Below, in pieces: positions 1 to 9,200 of a DNA stretch of 25,346 nucleotides. The notes below the pieces were generated by a model. It saw only the letters and a program-made list of their open reading frames with translations. It was not told the origin of the DNA and ran no database searches. The stretch is from JACRIK01 sp040753835. GTDB lineage: Bacteria > Planctomycetota > MHYJ01 > JACQXL01. The DNA lies in contig JBFMDM010000016.1 of the NCBI GenBank assembly GCA_040753835.1, positions 1 through 25,346 on the forward strand, given 5' to 3'. The position numbers and the translations under genes are program-made. How positions within the stretch are numbered: the stretch's first letter is position 1; every line of letters starts with the position of its first letter.

Positions 1-134
1 TCGCGCTTTTCGTAGGTGGTATAGCGGCGTTTGCAGGAAAGACATTTTCGGCGGCGGCGAATCACATAACCGTCGTCAGATGAACGGGAGTTAATCACCT
101 GGTCGTTATCCTGCTTGCAATAAGGGCATTTCAT
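1..134 (-). CDS. nrdR: Transcriptional repressor NrdR, N-terminal part (cut by window edge)
   Basis: NrdR represses ribonucleotide reductase genes; it senses ATP/dATP through an ATP-cone and binds NrdR boxes through a zinc ribbon. Only the zinc ribbon is inside the window. The minus strand from 134 reads MKCPYCKQDNDQVINSR, then an Arg-rich RRRRKC and LSCKRRYTTYEKR. The four zinc cysteines form CPYC and CLSC pairs, and the layout is the typical NrdR start. The ATG at 134-132 fits the family start exactly. The ATP-cone lies outside the window. It is divergent from the acyl-CoA synthetase; the spacer (135-279) carries repeat-like sequence. NrdR often neighbours riboflavin genes; ribBA is in this window but about 24 kb away on the other strand. 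Identification is firm despite the truncation. Confidence 0.93.
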   Translation of the reverse strand, partial: MKCPYCKQDNDQVINSRSSDDGYVIRRRRKCLSCKRRYTTYEKR

Positions 135-145
135 AGTAATTGCGT

Positions 146-277
146 AAATGGATTAAGCAGATTAAACGGATATTCTGATTAATTCACTTCAGTCGTTTCT
201 TTTGGGATTATAGCAGAAAACAGGATAAATTTCAACTAATTATATTGATAAATTTGTAAAATCTGTGTAATCTGTGG
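146..277. repeat. Spacer with pieces of the dispersed AACCACAGAT-type repeat
   Basis: The nrdR/acyl-CoA synthetase spacer contains GATTAAGCAGATTAAACGGAT near 150-170. At 261-277, in inverted sense, it contains ATCTGTGTAATCTGTGG. Both resemble the arms of the better preserved element at 22161-22344. The synthetase start codon follows the right-hand piece directly, and no Shine-Dalgarno sequence is seen before it. Whether this is a decayed copy of one element or two independent pieces cannot be decided here. Confidence 0.5.
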
Positions 278-279
278 CT

Positions 280-2277
280 ATGAAAGATATAATCTGGACT
301 CCTTCAGGCGATTATCTCGCCAAGAGCAATATCTCCCGCTTTATGCAGAAACATTCCATCAAGGATTATAATGAACTGGTTGGATGTTCAACCGGCGATA
401 TAGAATGGTTCTGGGATGAGGCATTAAAAGACCTTGGTGTGGAGTGGTTCAAGCCGTATACAAAGGTGCTGGATGCTTCAAAGGGGTTCCCTTGGGCGAA
501 ATGGTTTATCAACGGCAAGATAAATATTGTTCATAATTGCATTGACAGGTATATTAGCAATCCGCAATCCGCAATTCGCAATGCGTTCATATGGGAGGGC
601 GATGACGGCGCAATTAGGAATATTTCTTATGCCGAGTTGAACAAGATGGTTTGCCAGGCGGCCAATGCCCTGAAGTCATTGGGGATTAAGAAGGGCGACA
701 CAGTAGGCATCTATATGCCGATGATACCGGAGATAGTGGCGGCGTTTTTCGGCTGCCTTAAGATAGGCGCAGTGGTGATTCCCATATTCTCCGGATTCGG
801 GTCAACGGCGTTATCAACCCGTTTGGCCGACGCCAAGGCAAAGGTGATATTCACCGCAGACGGCGGCTTGAGGCGCGGCAAGCAGGTTCTGCTCAAGAAG
901 GAAGTGGATATAGCGGCAAAAGATATTCCTTCATTGAAGAATATTATAGTGGTTAAGCGGCTGGGATTGTCTGCCCCCGCACATAACCTTCAATCAGGGC
1001 AACCCAAAGCAGAGGTTATGAGCGGGGCAAGTACTCCGATGACCAAAGGCCGGGACTATTTCTGGGATGAATTGTTAGATAAGCAATCGGCCGAGTGCCA
1101 GACCGAGGTGCTTGAGGCAGAGGATATTTCCATTATTATTTATACTTCAGGCACTACGGGAAAGCCCAAGGGCACGGTGCATACGCACGCGGGGTGTCTT
1201 GCCCAGATGGCCAAGGAACTGGGTTATTATTTTGACGTAAAGAAGGATGATGTATTCTTCTGGTTCACGGACATCGGCTGGATGATGGGCCCGTGGGAGA
1301 TGATAGGGGTTACGTTCTTCGGCGCGACCTTTGTGATTTACGAAGGGGCGCCTGATTTCCCCAAGCCGGACCGGCTCTGGGATATTATTGAAAGGCATAA
1401 GATAAATTCGCTGGGCATCTCGCCGACCGCCATCAGATTATTGATTACCTACGGCGACGTGTGGTTGGCCAGGCATAATCTTTCGTCCCTGCGTATGCTC
1501 GGGTCAACCGGCGAGCCCTGGGATGCTGATTCGTACACCTGGTTCTTTGAAAAGGTGGGCGGCAAGCGGTGCCCGATTATAAATATTTCAGGCGGGACAG
1601 AGATAGTAGGCTGTTTATTATCGCCTTTGCCGATAACGGAGTTGAAGCCCTGCACCTTGCGCGGGCCGGGTTTAGGGATGGATATAGATGTCTTTGACGA
1701 TGCGGGCCGGCCGATTCGGGGCGGCATCGGGCATCTGGTTTGCAAGAAGCCAGCGCCTTCTATGACCAAGGGATTCCTGAACGACCCACAAAGGTATCTG
1801 GATACGTATTTTTCCAAATGGCCGGATGTTTGGTATCACGGCGACTGGGCCAAGGTGGATGAGGACGGGTTCTGGTTCCTTTTCGGCCGGAGCGATGATA
1901 CGATAAAGGTGGCGGGCAAGCGGACCGGACCGGCTGAGATAGAGGCGGCGCTGATTGAGCATAACGCAGTGGCCGAGGCCGCAGCCGTCGGTGTGCCGCA
2001 TGATATAAAGGGCGAGACCGTGGTCTGTTTTGTGGTATTAAACCCGGGTGTCGTATCTTCAGAGGCCTTGAGGGAAGAACTCAAGGCACAGGTGGTAAAG
2101 CATCTTGGCAAGACCCTTAAGCCGGAGGAATTGAAGTTTGTCAAGGCATTGCCCAAGACGCGTTCAGCTAAAATAGTCCGGGGTGTGATTAAGCGTAAAT
2201 ATCTGGGCGAGCCGTTGGGTGATATCTCGTCTGTGGAAAACCAGGATACCATAGAAGAAATAAGCCGTGCAGTGTAA
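280..2277 (+). CDS. AMP-forming acyl-CoA synthetase (acetyl-CoA synthetase-like)
   Basis: A 665-aa ANL-superfamily ligase that activates a short carboxylic acid (acetate, propionate or similar) to its CoA thioester through an acyl-AMP. The ATP loop YTSGTTGKPKG is at about residues 288-298. The acyl-adenylate region has GGTEIVG, the hinge region reads YHGDWAKVDEDGFWFLFGRSDD, and the C-terminal PKTRSAKIVR carries the adenylation lysine at about 631. Length and N-terminus match the ACAS_N-containing Acs family. The variant GKRTGPAEIE at the hinge is closer to archaeal-type Acs/hydroxypropionyl-CoA synthetases than to E. coli Acs, so the substrate is uncertain. ATG 280 was chosen over GTG 274; no ribosome binding site is visible for either. 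Two insertions look foreign: four 7-bp GCAATCC-type repeats (557-584) and a palindrome (973-1028). HNH follows after 16 bp. Confidence 0.9.
   Translation: MKDIIWTPSGDYLAKSNISRFMQKHSIKDYNELVGCSTGDIEWFWDEALKDLGVEWFKPYTKVLDASKGFPWAKWFINGKINIVHNCIDRYISNPQSAIRNAFIWEGDDGAIRNISYAELNKMVCQAANALKSLGIKKGDTVGIYMPMIPEIVAAFFGCLKIGAVVIPIFSGFGSTALSTRLADAKAKVIFTADGGLRRGKQVLLKKEVDIAAKDIPSLKNIIVVKRLGLSAPAHNLQSGQPKAEVMSGASTPMTKGRDYFWDELLDKQSAECQTEVLEAEDISIIIYTSGTTGKPKGTVHTHAGCLAQMAKELGYYFDVKKDDVFFWFTDIGWMMGPWEMIGVTFFGATFVIYEGAPDFPKPDRLWDIIERHKINSLGISPTAIRLLITYGDVWLARHNLSSLRMLGSTGEPWDADSYTWFFEKVGGKRCPIINISGGTEIVGCLLSPLPITELKPCTLRGPGLGMDIDVFDDAGRPIRGGIGHLVCKKPAPSMTKGFLNDPQRYLDTYFSKWPDVWYHGDWAKVDEDGFWFLFGRSDDTIKVAGKRTGPAEIEAALIEHNAVAEAAAVGVPHDIKGETVVCFVVLNPGVVSSEALREELKAQVVKHLGKTLKPEELKFVKALPKTRSAKIVRGVIKRKYLGEPLGDISSVENQDTIEEISRAV
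557..584. repeat. Four tandem 7-bp GCAATCC-type units inside the acyl-CoA synthetase gene
   Basis: Units GCAATCC, GCAATCC, GCAATTC and GCAATGC are contiguous and encode part of SNPQSAIRNAF at about residues 92-102. They lie just before the conserved FIWEGDDG segment, where the family is usually shorter. The reading frame is kept. Confidence 0.7.
973..1028. repeat. In-frame inverted repeat inside the acyl-CoA synthetase gene
   Basis: The arms are 973-989 (GCCCCCGCACATAACCT) and 1013-1028 (AGGTTATGAGCGGGGC), nearly perfect complements with a loop of about 23 bases. The segment encodes about residues 232-250 (SAPAHNL...VMSGAS). It sits between the conserved strand ending in VVKRLG and the conserved MTKGRDYFWDELL, where homologues normally have only a few residues. 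Confidence 0.75.
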
Positions 2278-2293
2278 GCAGGGAATAAGGATT

Positions 2294-2944
2294 ATGGAGT
2301 CAGACAGTAAAGGTAATATTCTCAGCAGCAGCGTTCTGGTCCTGAATAAATTCTACACGGCCTTGCGGGTGATTACAGCCCGGCGTGCCTTTGTTTTTCT
2401 GGCCAAAAATTCCGCCGAGGTGGTCCACAAGAACAACGGCCGGTTTGATAACTACCGGTTTGAACACTGGATTGAGGAATCCAGGAACAACGGCCGGGAA
2501 TTCACTGATTATATCCATACGCCAAACGTGCAGATAATGGTGCCGCGTGTGATACGGCTTATGGAATACGGCAAATTGCCCCGGCGGGAATTAAAGTTTA
2601 ACCGCAAGAACATAATGATGCGCGATAATTACCAGTGCCAGTATTGCGGAGTGAAGCGCAGCCCCGATGCCCATCGGGGCGGCAAGAAATACGCCCTGGG
2701 TTTGATGACAATTGACCACGTGGTGCCGCGTTCCCGTGGAGGGACAACCGAATGGACCAATGTGGTTACCTGCTGCAATAAATGCAATACCAGGAAAGGC
2801 GGACGCCTGCCGCAGGAGGCCGGGATGAATTTGATAGCCAAGCCGCAGGCGCCGAAATTCAGCCAGAGCATTTTCAGGTTGCTCAACGACAGGAAATACA
2901 CCCTCTGGAAAGAATTTGTCAAGGATGCGTCTGAAATAGGGTAG
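2294..2944 (+). CDS. HNH endonuclease family protein
   Basis: A 216-aa stand-alone HNH (beta-beta-alpha metal) nuclease of the small bacterial type; the cellular role of this subgroup is mostly unknown. The motif set is complete: CQYC at 115-118, the catalytic pair Asp-His at 141-142 in TIDHVVPRSRGG, Asn in EWTNVVTC, and CNKCN at 161-165. The N-terminal half (LVLNKFYTALRVITARRAFVFL) is the conserved leader of this family. ATG 2294 was chosen because it has AAGG just upstream and fits the family start; a GTG at 2267 would overlap the preceding gene. Between CQYC and the DH motif there is a longer than usual stretch (SPDAHRGGKKYALG) encoded partly by a perfect palindrome at 2661-2680. It is probably cotranscribed with the gene before (16 bp) and after (18 bp). 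Confidence 0.9.
   Translation: MESDSKGNILSSSVLVLNKFYTALRVITARRAFVFLAKNSAEVVHKNNGRFDNYRFEHWIEESRNNGREFTDYIHTPNVQIMVPRVIRLMEYGKLPRRELKFNRKNIMMRDNYQCQYCGVKRSPDAHRGGKKYALGLMTIDHVVPRSRGGTTEWTNVVTCCNKCNTRKGGRLPQEAGMNLIAKPQAPKFSQSIFRLLNDRKYTLWKEFVKDASEIG
2661..2680. repeat. Perfect palindrome inside the HNH nuclease gene
   Basis: Arms GCCCCGAT and ATCGGGGC surround a GCCC loop and encode about residues 123-129, between the first Cys pair and the HNH histidine. The CCCGAT/ATCGGG stem resembles the second hairpin of the 35-bp element found elsewhere in the window (14998, 22262, 24268). The frame is kept and the catalytic motifs are intact. Confidence 0.75.
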
Positions 2945-2962
2945 ACAAAGGAGAGCCAGGAT

Positions 2963-4909
2963 ATGAAACAAATATTGATTTGTTCGCTGGTGTTATTGAC
3001 GGTTCTGGCACTGGTTGCTTCAGGTTGGGCGGAGAGTAAAGACGGCTGGGTGGCAGAATTAATCAAGCGTCTGGATTCAGATAAGGAATCATTGCGCAGT
3101 TCCGCGGCCTATACGTTGGGCGAGATGGAAGCCAAGGAGGCCATACCGGAATTAAAGCGGCTTTTGATAGATAAGGAATGGACCGTGCGCCAGGCCGCGG
3201 TTGACGCCCTGAGGAAACTTGAGGCAAAAGACCTGGCGGCCGATATAATGCGGTTATTAAAAGACAAGAGCGGCGATGTGCGCGAGTCAGCCGCGGCGGC
3301 AATGGCCGAATTCCGCGCCAGAGAAGCGGTTTCGGCGCTGGTGAAAATCATCAACGACGATGAGGATGACACGGTCCGTAATGCGGCCATCTATACCGTG
3401 GGCAAAATAGGCGCAAGGGAGGCCATTCCGGATTTGACCGCGCTGGTGAAGAAGAACAACTGGGCTATCCGTATTTCGGCAACCCTGGCGCTGGCCGAAC
3501 TTGAGGCAAAAGAATCAGTTCCCGAACTGGTTAAGATGCTCAGCGATACTGACAAAGCGGTATGCAGTTACGCGGCATGCACCCTGGGGCTGCTCGGCGC
3601 CTGGGATGCAATCCCGAGATTAAAAGAATTGGTGAATGATAAGGATAAAACCCTGGTGAACTCGGCGGCTTATGCCCTGATGGAGATGGGTGATAAAGGG
3701 GCGATTTCACTGATGCTAAAAGAGGACAACTGGTGGAATTATGAACTGGTCAGAGAAACGATAGAGAGGGTTGACTCCAAAGAGTCAATCCCGGAATTGG
3801 TTAAACTGCTGGAAAGCAAACAGGAAATAGTCCGCGGTTATGCGGCCTTTTTCCTGGGCGAGTTGGGCGCCAAAGAGGCGATTCCTGAACTCACCAAACT
3901 GCTCAAGGACAGCGAGAAATACCCTCGCTCAACCGCGGCAATTGCATTGGCAAAACTGGGGCACCGCGATGTCATTCCTGAATTGGTGAAACTCCTGAAG
4001 CATAAGGATAGGAACCTGAATATCTCGGCAGCCGTGGCGCTCGGCGAACTTGAGGCCAAGGAGGCAATGCCTGAACTGAAGAAACTGCTGAAAGATAAAG
4101 ACGCTTCTGTGCGCGGCGTGGCTATCGCATTGCTGGGGGAATTTGGCGACCGGGAGATGATACCGGACCTTAAGAAATGGCTTAACAAGGAAACCGGCTA
4201 TGCCAAGAGCGCGGTTGTTTCGGTTCTGGCGGAATTTGACGCCAGGGAGACAATTCCGGATATTATCAAGTTGCTGAATGACAAGGACGGAAACGTTTCC
4301 AACGAGGCGGCATCGGCACTGGGCAAATTAGGCGCCAAGGAGGCAATCCCCGAGTTGATGAAACAATTTAACGTGCCAACAATGACTAGAGCCGCCGTTA
4401 TCGCGCTTGGAGACCTCGGAGCCAAGGAAATAATTCCCGACCTGAAGCGGATGCTGAAAGAAAGTGATAACAACGAACTGCGCCAGGCCGCATCGTATGC
4501 GCTTGGTGAAATGGAGGCAAAAGAGGTTATTCCAGAATTGATGAGATTGCTGAAGGACGATAAATGGCTGGTGCGCCGCCTGATTATAAATTCGCAGGAA
4601 GAAACAGGTAACAGGGCGCCTTTTGAGGAATCAGTCAGGATAACCAGGGCCCAGTGTTATGAAGTCCGTAAGTCCGCGGCCTATGCACTGGCAAAATTGG
4701 GCGTCAAGGAAGCCGTACCGGAACTGATTAAACTCCTTAAATGCCGGAATAAGGAAGCACGCGGATGGGCGGCGATTGCTCTGGTGGAACTGGGAGAAAA
4801 GGATAAAGTGCCTCAGGAGGTAATCAGAGATATAAAAGCCCTTAACAGCATAACCAATGACGATAGGAAACGGGCCATAAAAGCCCTGAAGGAATTGGGA
4901 TGTAAATAA
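2963..4909 (+). CDS. Exported HEAT-repeat protein
   Basis: A 648-aa protein made almost wholly of HEAT/PBS-lyase-type repeats. The N-terminus MKQILICSLVLLTVLALVASGWAES is a signal peptide with a probable cleavage after GWA, so the protein is likely periplasmic or at the cell surface. About 18-20 repeats of roughly 31 residues follow, with the pattern AAxALGxLxAKEAIPELxxLLKDKD. Such solenoids bind proteins; no catalytic motif is visible and the partner is unknown. An irregular stretch (about residues 535-565, around NSQEETGNRAPFEESVR) breaks the period before the last repeats. AAAGGAG lies about ten bases before ATG 2963. The stop codon overlaps the start of the next gene (TAATG), so the two HEAT proteins are probably translationally coupled. 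Confidence 0.9.
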   Translation: MKQILICSLVLLTVLALVASGWAESKDGWVAELIKRLDSDKESLRSSAAYTLGEMEAKEAIPELKRLLIDKEWTVRQAAVDALRKLEAKDLAADIMRLLKDKSGDVRESAAAAMAEFRAREAVSALVKIINDDEDDTVRNAAIYTVGKIGAREAIPDLTALVKKNNWAIRISATLALAELEAKESVPELVKMLSDTDKAVCSYAACTLGLLGAWDAIPRLKELVNDKDKTLVNSAAYALMEMGDKGAISLMLKEDNWWNYELVRETIERVDSKESIPELVKLLESKQEIVRGYAAFFLGELGAKEAIPELTKLLKDSEKYPRSTAAIALAKLGHRDVIPELVKLLKHKDRNLNISAAVALGELEAKEAMPELKKLLKDKDASVRGVAIALLGEFGDREMIPDLKKWLNKETGYAKSAVVSVLAEFDARETIPDIIKLLNDKDGNVSNEAASALGKLGAKEAIPELMKQFNVPTMTRAAVIALGDLGAKEIIPDLKRMLKESDNNELRQAASYALGEMEAKEVIPELMRLLKDDKWLVRRLIINSQEETGNRAPFEESVRITRAQCYEVRKSAAYALAKLGVKEAVPELIKLLKCRNKEARGWAAIALVELGEKDKVPQEVIRDIKALNSITNDDRKRAIKALKELGCK

Positions 4910-6144
4910 TGAGGAGCATCATTAGATTGTTTGGGATGTGTTTGTTGCTTTTGCTGGCGATGAATACCGGCCGCATTTGCCTGCCAACCGCAAATGGGTT
5001 AGATAACCCTATTGGGTTTACTTTCTTGGATAAGGATGTAGAGATAAAACGTCTTAAAGAGGCGCTGGATGAAAAAGACCTGGCGACCAAACTCTGGGCA
5101 ATCCGCCGGCTCGGGAAGCATCCACAGTCCGTAAGCGGCCCGATTCTTCTGGAACAATTTAACAAACCGATGTCCGAGGATACCTTAACGTTAAGGTGCG
5201 CGATAATATACTGTTTCAGCCAGATGGAATACCAGGAGGCCATTCCCCAATTACTCCAGGTTATTAAGATGGATTTGAGCAAATACGGCTGGACTCCGCC
5301 GGAGTTGTTCAGGGATGAACTGAAGGAATTACGGGAACACGGGAATGTAAAAAAGGAAAAGGACGGCAGTTCCCCGATACCTGATTCAACCGCGCCGACC
5401 CTGAAGGAACGGTTGGTAAACACAAGAAAGAAGATGTTGGAAAGTTACAATCAGAAACTCAACTGGGGTCTGCTTCATCTTCGGACTATGCAGTTTCTCG
5501 GAAAATTCAAGGTCAAGGAGTCGAGCGAGGATATTTACCGGTTGGTCACGGCCAAGGAGACACCGGTGGCATATCTGGCGGTTGATACGTTAAAACTGAT
5601 TAACGACCAGAAAATCATTGAATTATTGACCAAAGATTCAATTATTTACTGGCAGCCGCACCTTCGCGAGAGGGTTATTTATACAATGACGGAATTGGCA
5701 ACGCCTTATCGCAAGGCAGATGAATGCAAAGGAACCGAATGGCTGAAGAAGAGTTTATTCAGGTTGGTTGCCGAAGAGGTGAACCGGCCCGGACAATCCA
5801 ATGATTGCCTGATAAAAGCGTTGAACATTATGGATATGTTAGGCGAGCCAAACTGCCGGATATATGATTTTGCCTCCGAGAATAACCTGATGAAGGAGTT
5901 TACCGGCCTGACAAACCTGCTCAAGGCGAATGACCCTGAGATAATGTTTTATGACCATGACCTTTTGATTAAGTTTATCAAGGATGAGATGTTGATGAAG
6001 GCAATGTACAGCATATTCAGCGATGTCTTAAAGCCGTTGCCAATGCTGATTACCACAACGCCGTCGGCAGCACCGGAATCCGCGCCTAAGCCGGAGATGA
6101 AACCTGAAACACCTGCTCCGGCCCAGGAAGAAAAACCGAAATAA
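4909..6144 (+). CDS. Exported HEAT-like protein with proline-rich tail
   Basis: A 411-aa protein with an N-terminal hydrophobic segment (RLFGMCLLLLLAMN), probably a signal peptide. The body has weakly conserved alpha-helical repeats (for example KLWAIRRLGKHPQSVSGPILLEQF and LRCAIIYCFSQMEYQEAIPQLLQV) like degenerate HEAT units. The last 25 residues are Pro/Glu/Lys rich (PKPEMKPETPAPAQEEKPK), a likely disordered tail. It shares the TAATG overlap with the preceding HEAT gene, which strongly suggests that the two are made together and perhaps act together. No enzyme motif is seen. The molecular function is unknown. Confidence 0.82.
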   Translation: MRSIIRLFGMCLLLLLAMNTGRICLPTANGLDNPIGFTFLDKDVEIKRLKEALDEKDLATKLWAIRRLGKHPQSVSGPILLEQFNKPMSEDTLTLRCAIIYCFSQMEYQEAIPQLLQVIKMDLSKYGWTPPELFRDELKELREHGNVKKEKDGSSPIPDSTAPTLKERLVNTRKKMLESYNQKLNWGLLHLRTMQFLGKFKVKESSEDIYRLVTAKETPVAYLAVDTLKLINDQKIIELLTKDSIIYWQPHLRERVIYTMTELATPYRKADECKGTEWLKKSLFRLVAEEVNRPGQSNDCLIKALNIMDMLGEPNCRIYDFASENNLMKEFTGLTNLLKANDPEIMFYDHDLLIKFIKDEMLMKAMYSIFSDVLKPLPMLITTTPSAAPESAPKPEMKPETPAPAQEEKPK

Positions 6145-6169
6145 AAGCGACATAAAAAAGCCGTTGGAT

Positions 6170-6183
6170 TGTATATTTATACA
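6170..6183. promoter_or_regulatory. Small perfect palindrome before the PATAN gene
   Basis: TGTATA-TT-TATACA lies 18 bases before ATG 6202 in the only sizeable gap of this gene run. It could be an operator or merely an AT-rich hairpin. There is no matching -35 box at a good distance. Confidence 0.3.
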
Positions 6184-6201
6184 GAAGAGGTGCGATAGAT
6201 T

Positions 6202-9200
6202 ATGGGATTAAAAGGTGACTTGTCCACATTGGCATTAACCGAGGTTTTTCAGTTAATTACCAATTCCGGCAAAGAGGGCACTTTGGTGGTCAATGATGAT
6301 AAAAGCCGTAAGGAGATATATTTTGCCAAGGACGGCATCCGGCTTCTGTCAACGGGCGAGCGAAAGGGGTTGCCATTAGGCGAGTTGCTGGTTAAAAAGA
6401 GGATTATCACCCCGACCCAGCTTTCTCAGGCGCTGACAACCCAGAAAACGGCCAATATCAAACTCGGCGAGGTGCTCTGTCATCTGGGGTTCATCAAGCA
6501 GGACGAACTTGAGAGAATAGTTCACGGGCAGATTGAGGACGAAATCTACGATATTTTCAGATGGCCGAGTGCCAAGTTTGAATTCATAGAAGGTCCGCCG
6601 CCCACCGAGCCGCTGATGTCGGACCAGAATCCGATAGCAATTCTGATGCTGGATATCAATGCACTCATTGGCAAAATTCATAAGCGTAACGAGGATTGGG
6701 AGAAAGTAAAGGATTTATTTGGGAATCAGAACTCTGTGTTCAAGTTGGTTGATGACTGCGAAGAGAAACTGGCGGAGATTCGCCTGCCCGAGGATGAAAG
6801 ATTGGTTTTCCGGGTAGTGAGCGGATTCAAGACGCTGCACGATATTGTGGAAGAGTCGCCGCTGGACGCCTTTGAGACCTATAAGGCGGTCCACGGGCTC
6901 AAAGAGAGGCAGATTATCAAGGAGATTAGTCCGGAAGAAATCAAAAACTACGCCAAACAACTTCTTAAGGAGAAAAAGTTTGAGCAGGCATTGCTTTTCT
7001 ACCAACAGGCATGGAAATCTAACCCTTCTGACTGGGTGGCATTGGAGAATATTGCCGAAATGCTGGAAAAATTGGAACGTCCGAGCGAGGCCGGACAGAA
7101 ATATAAGGAGTTGGCCAAACTGCTTGCCGGCAAAAACGATACGAATCTTGCGGCAGTGGCGTATAAAAAGGCGCTTTCACTCCTGCCGGCCGACGAAGAT
7201 GTTCACACGCAGTTATTTAATTTATGGGTGTTGCAAGGCCAGGCCTCGGAAGCCGCAACGGTCGGTAAGGAATTGATAAAAATACATGCCAAATCCAAAA
7301 AGATGGGCGAGGTTTTGTCGCTTTCACAGAAGATTGTCGGACTGACTAAGGCGGATATTGACCTGCGGGCGTATCTTGCCGCGGCTTATTTCCAGATGGG
7401 CGAGTATAACAAGTCCAAGGAGGAAATTGATAAGGCCATAAAGGAACTGCCTTCGCAGAAGACGGACGCAGTTATCAGGGCGTATGAGAAAATACTGAGC
7501 GTTGAGCCGCGCCATTCTGAGGCCCGTTGCCGGCTGGATACGTTGCGTAAAATACAGCAGGAGCAGAGAAGAAAGCGCAGGCGCTTAATTGTTGTCATAT
7601 CCGCGGTTTCAATGGTTATTCTTGGGAGTGGCATCTTTGCCTTGAGGGATTACCTGACCTATACGAAGTTTTTGCTGGTTAAGAAAGAAGCGGACCCAAT
7701 CAAGGAGAAGGGCGAATACGAATCGGCGCTTATCAGGTACCGCACCTTCCCGCATCCGCTTACCATATATACCAAGTCAGCGGTGCAGAAGGAGATTGAC
7801 GACATATTACGGCTGACCCGTAACAAGGACGATAAGATAATTGCGGCTATAAGCGCCGACTTGACGCATATTAAGGAATCGTATCGCAAATCTTTGGACT
7901 CAAGGGATACGAGCAACAATTTTGACGAGGCGCTAAAGGTTATGAAAGAATCGGAACTCAAGACGATGGAAGCAATGAAAGGAATTGAGCAGAAGGTTGC
8001 CTCAATGGGCGGCAGGCCGGATATCGCAGAGAGCCAGGCAAAGAATTACGGACAGTTCCTTGATGAATTGAAGAAAAATATCAGCGAGGCCGAAAAATAT
8101 CTCAAGCAGGCAGGCGATTTATACGCGGCTATCCAGGAATTGGACAAGGCAAACCGTTTGGATGAAGCCGCCAAAGCCATCAGGCAACTTCTCAATAGTT
8201 ATCCGCGTTCCAGTATTGCCAAGACGGTTAAGGTTCCGGTAAAGGTGGAATCAACGCCTTCTGAAGCGGAAGTGGCCATCAACGGAGCCAGGCAGGGCCG
8301 AACGCCCTTAAAGGTTTACCTGCCGGTCAAAGAGTCGGTTACAATAGCCGTAACTAAAAAGGGTTTCAGCAGATTTTCCAAGGAGGTTAAATCATACGAG
8401 CAGTCATATTTAATGGTTTCCCTGGAGAAAACGGCCAAATGGACGCTGGACACCGGAGCGCCGATAGAAACCAATCCGCTCCTGGCCGGGGATACGATTT
8501 ACGTAACCACCAGAGACGGCTACCTTAAGGCGGTTGATGCCGAAACCGGAAAACTGAAATGGTCTTTCAGGACTGACAATTCCACAGAGGTTTATTCGTC
8601 GCCTATGATGACCAATAACCAGGTTGTATTCGGCGCAAATGACAATAACTTCTATGCAGTGCGCTCTAACGCTGCTGTGAAGATATACCGGGTTGAAACG
8701 AACAGTCCGGTCAGGGCTTCCGCATTCTTTTCTCCGGACGGTAAGATTGTCCTGATAGGCAGCACGGATAAAAACCTTTACGCCATAGACGAAAACGGTA
8801 CGGTTCTCTGGAAATACAATGCCGGCGCCAGGATAGTAAACGCAGGCGTGGTGGACAAGCAGGTCGTATATATTACTTCGGATGATGGTATGCTTCACGC
8901 CTCAAACCTGGCTGACGGCGAGAAAATCTGGAGTTTATCGCTGGGCGGAAAACTGAATTCGCCGGTTATCAGCGGAAATATGCTTTATACGGGCGGGACC
9001 AATAATACGGTTTATGCCGTGAACCTGTCAACAAGAAAGGTCCAATGGACTTACCGGTTAAAGCAGGAAATAGCCGCGCCATTTAATATAAGCGGAGATA
9101 TTCTACTGGTTCCCTGCCTGGATGGCATTCTATACGCCCTTGACATAACCACCCAAAAGCCGGTATGGCAGTTTGAGACAAAGGGACCGCTGGGCGGCGG

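Noticed and set aside
6845..7276. A 143-aa ORF on the plus strand inside the PATAN gene
   Set aside because: Arg/Trp-rich out-of-frame translation of the conserved TPR region; no independent start signal.
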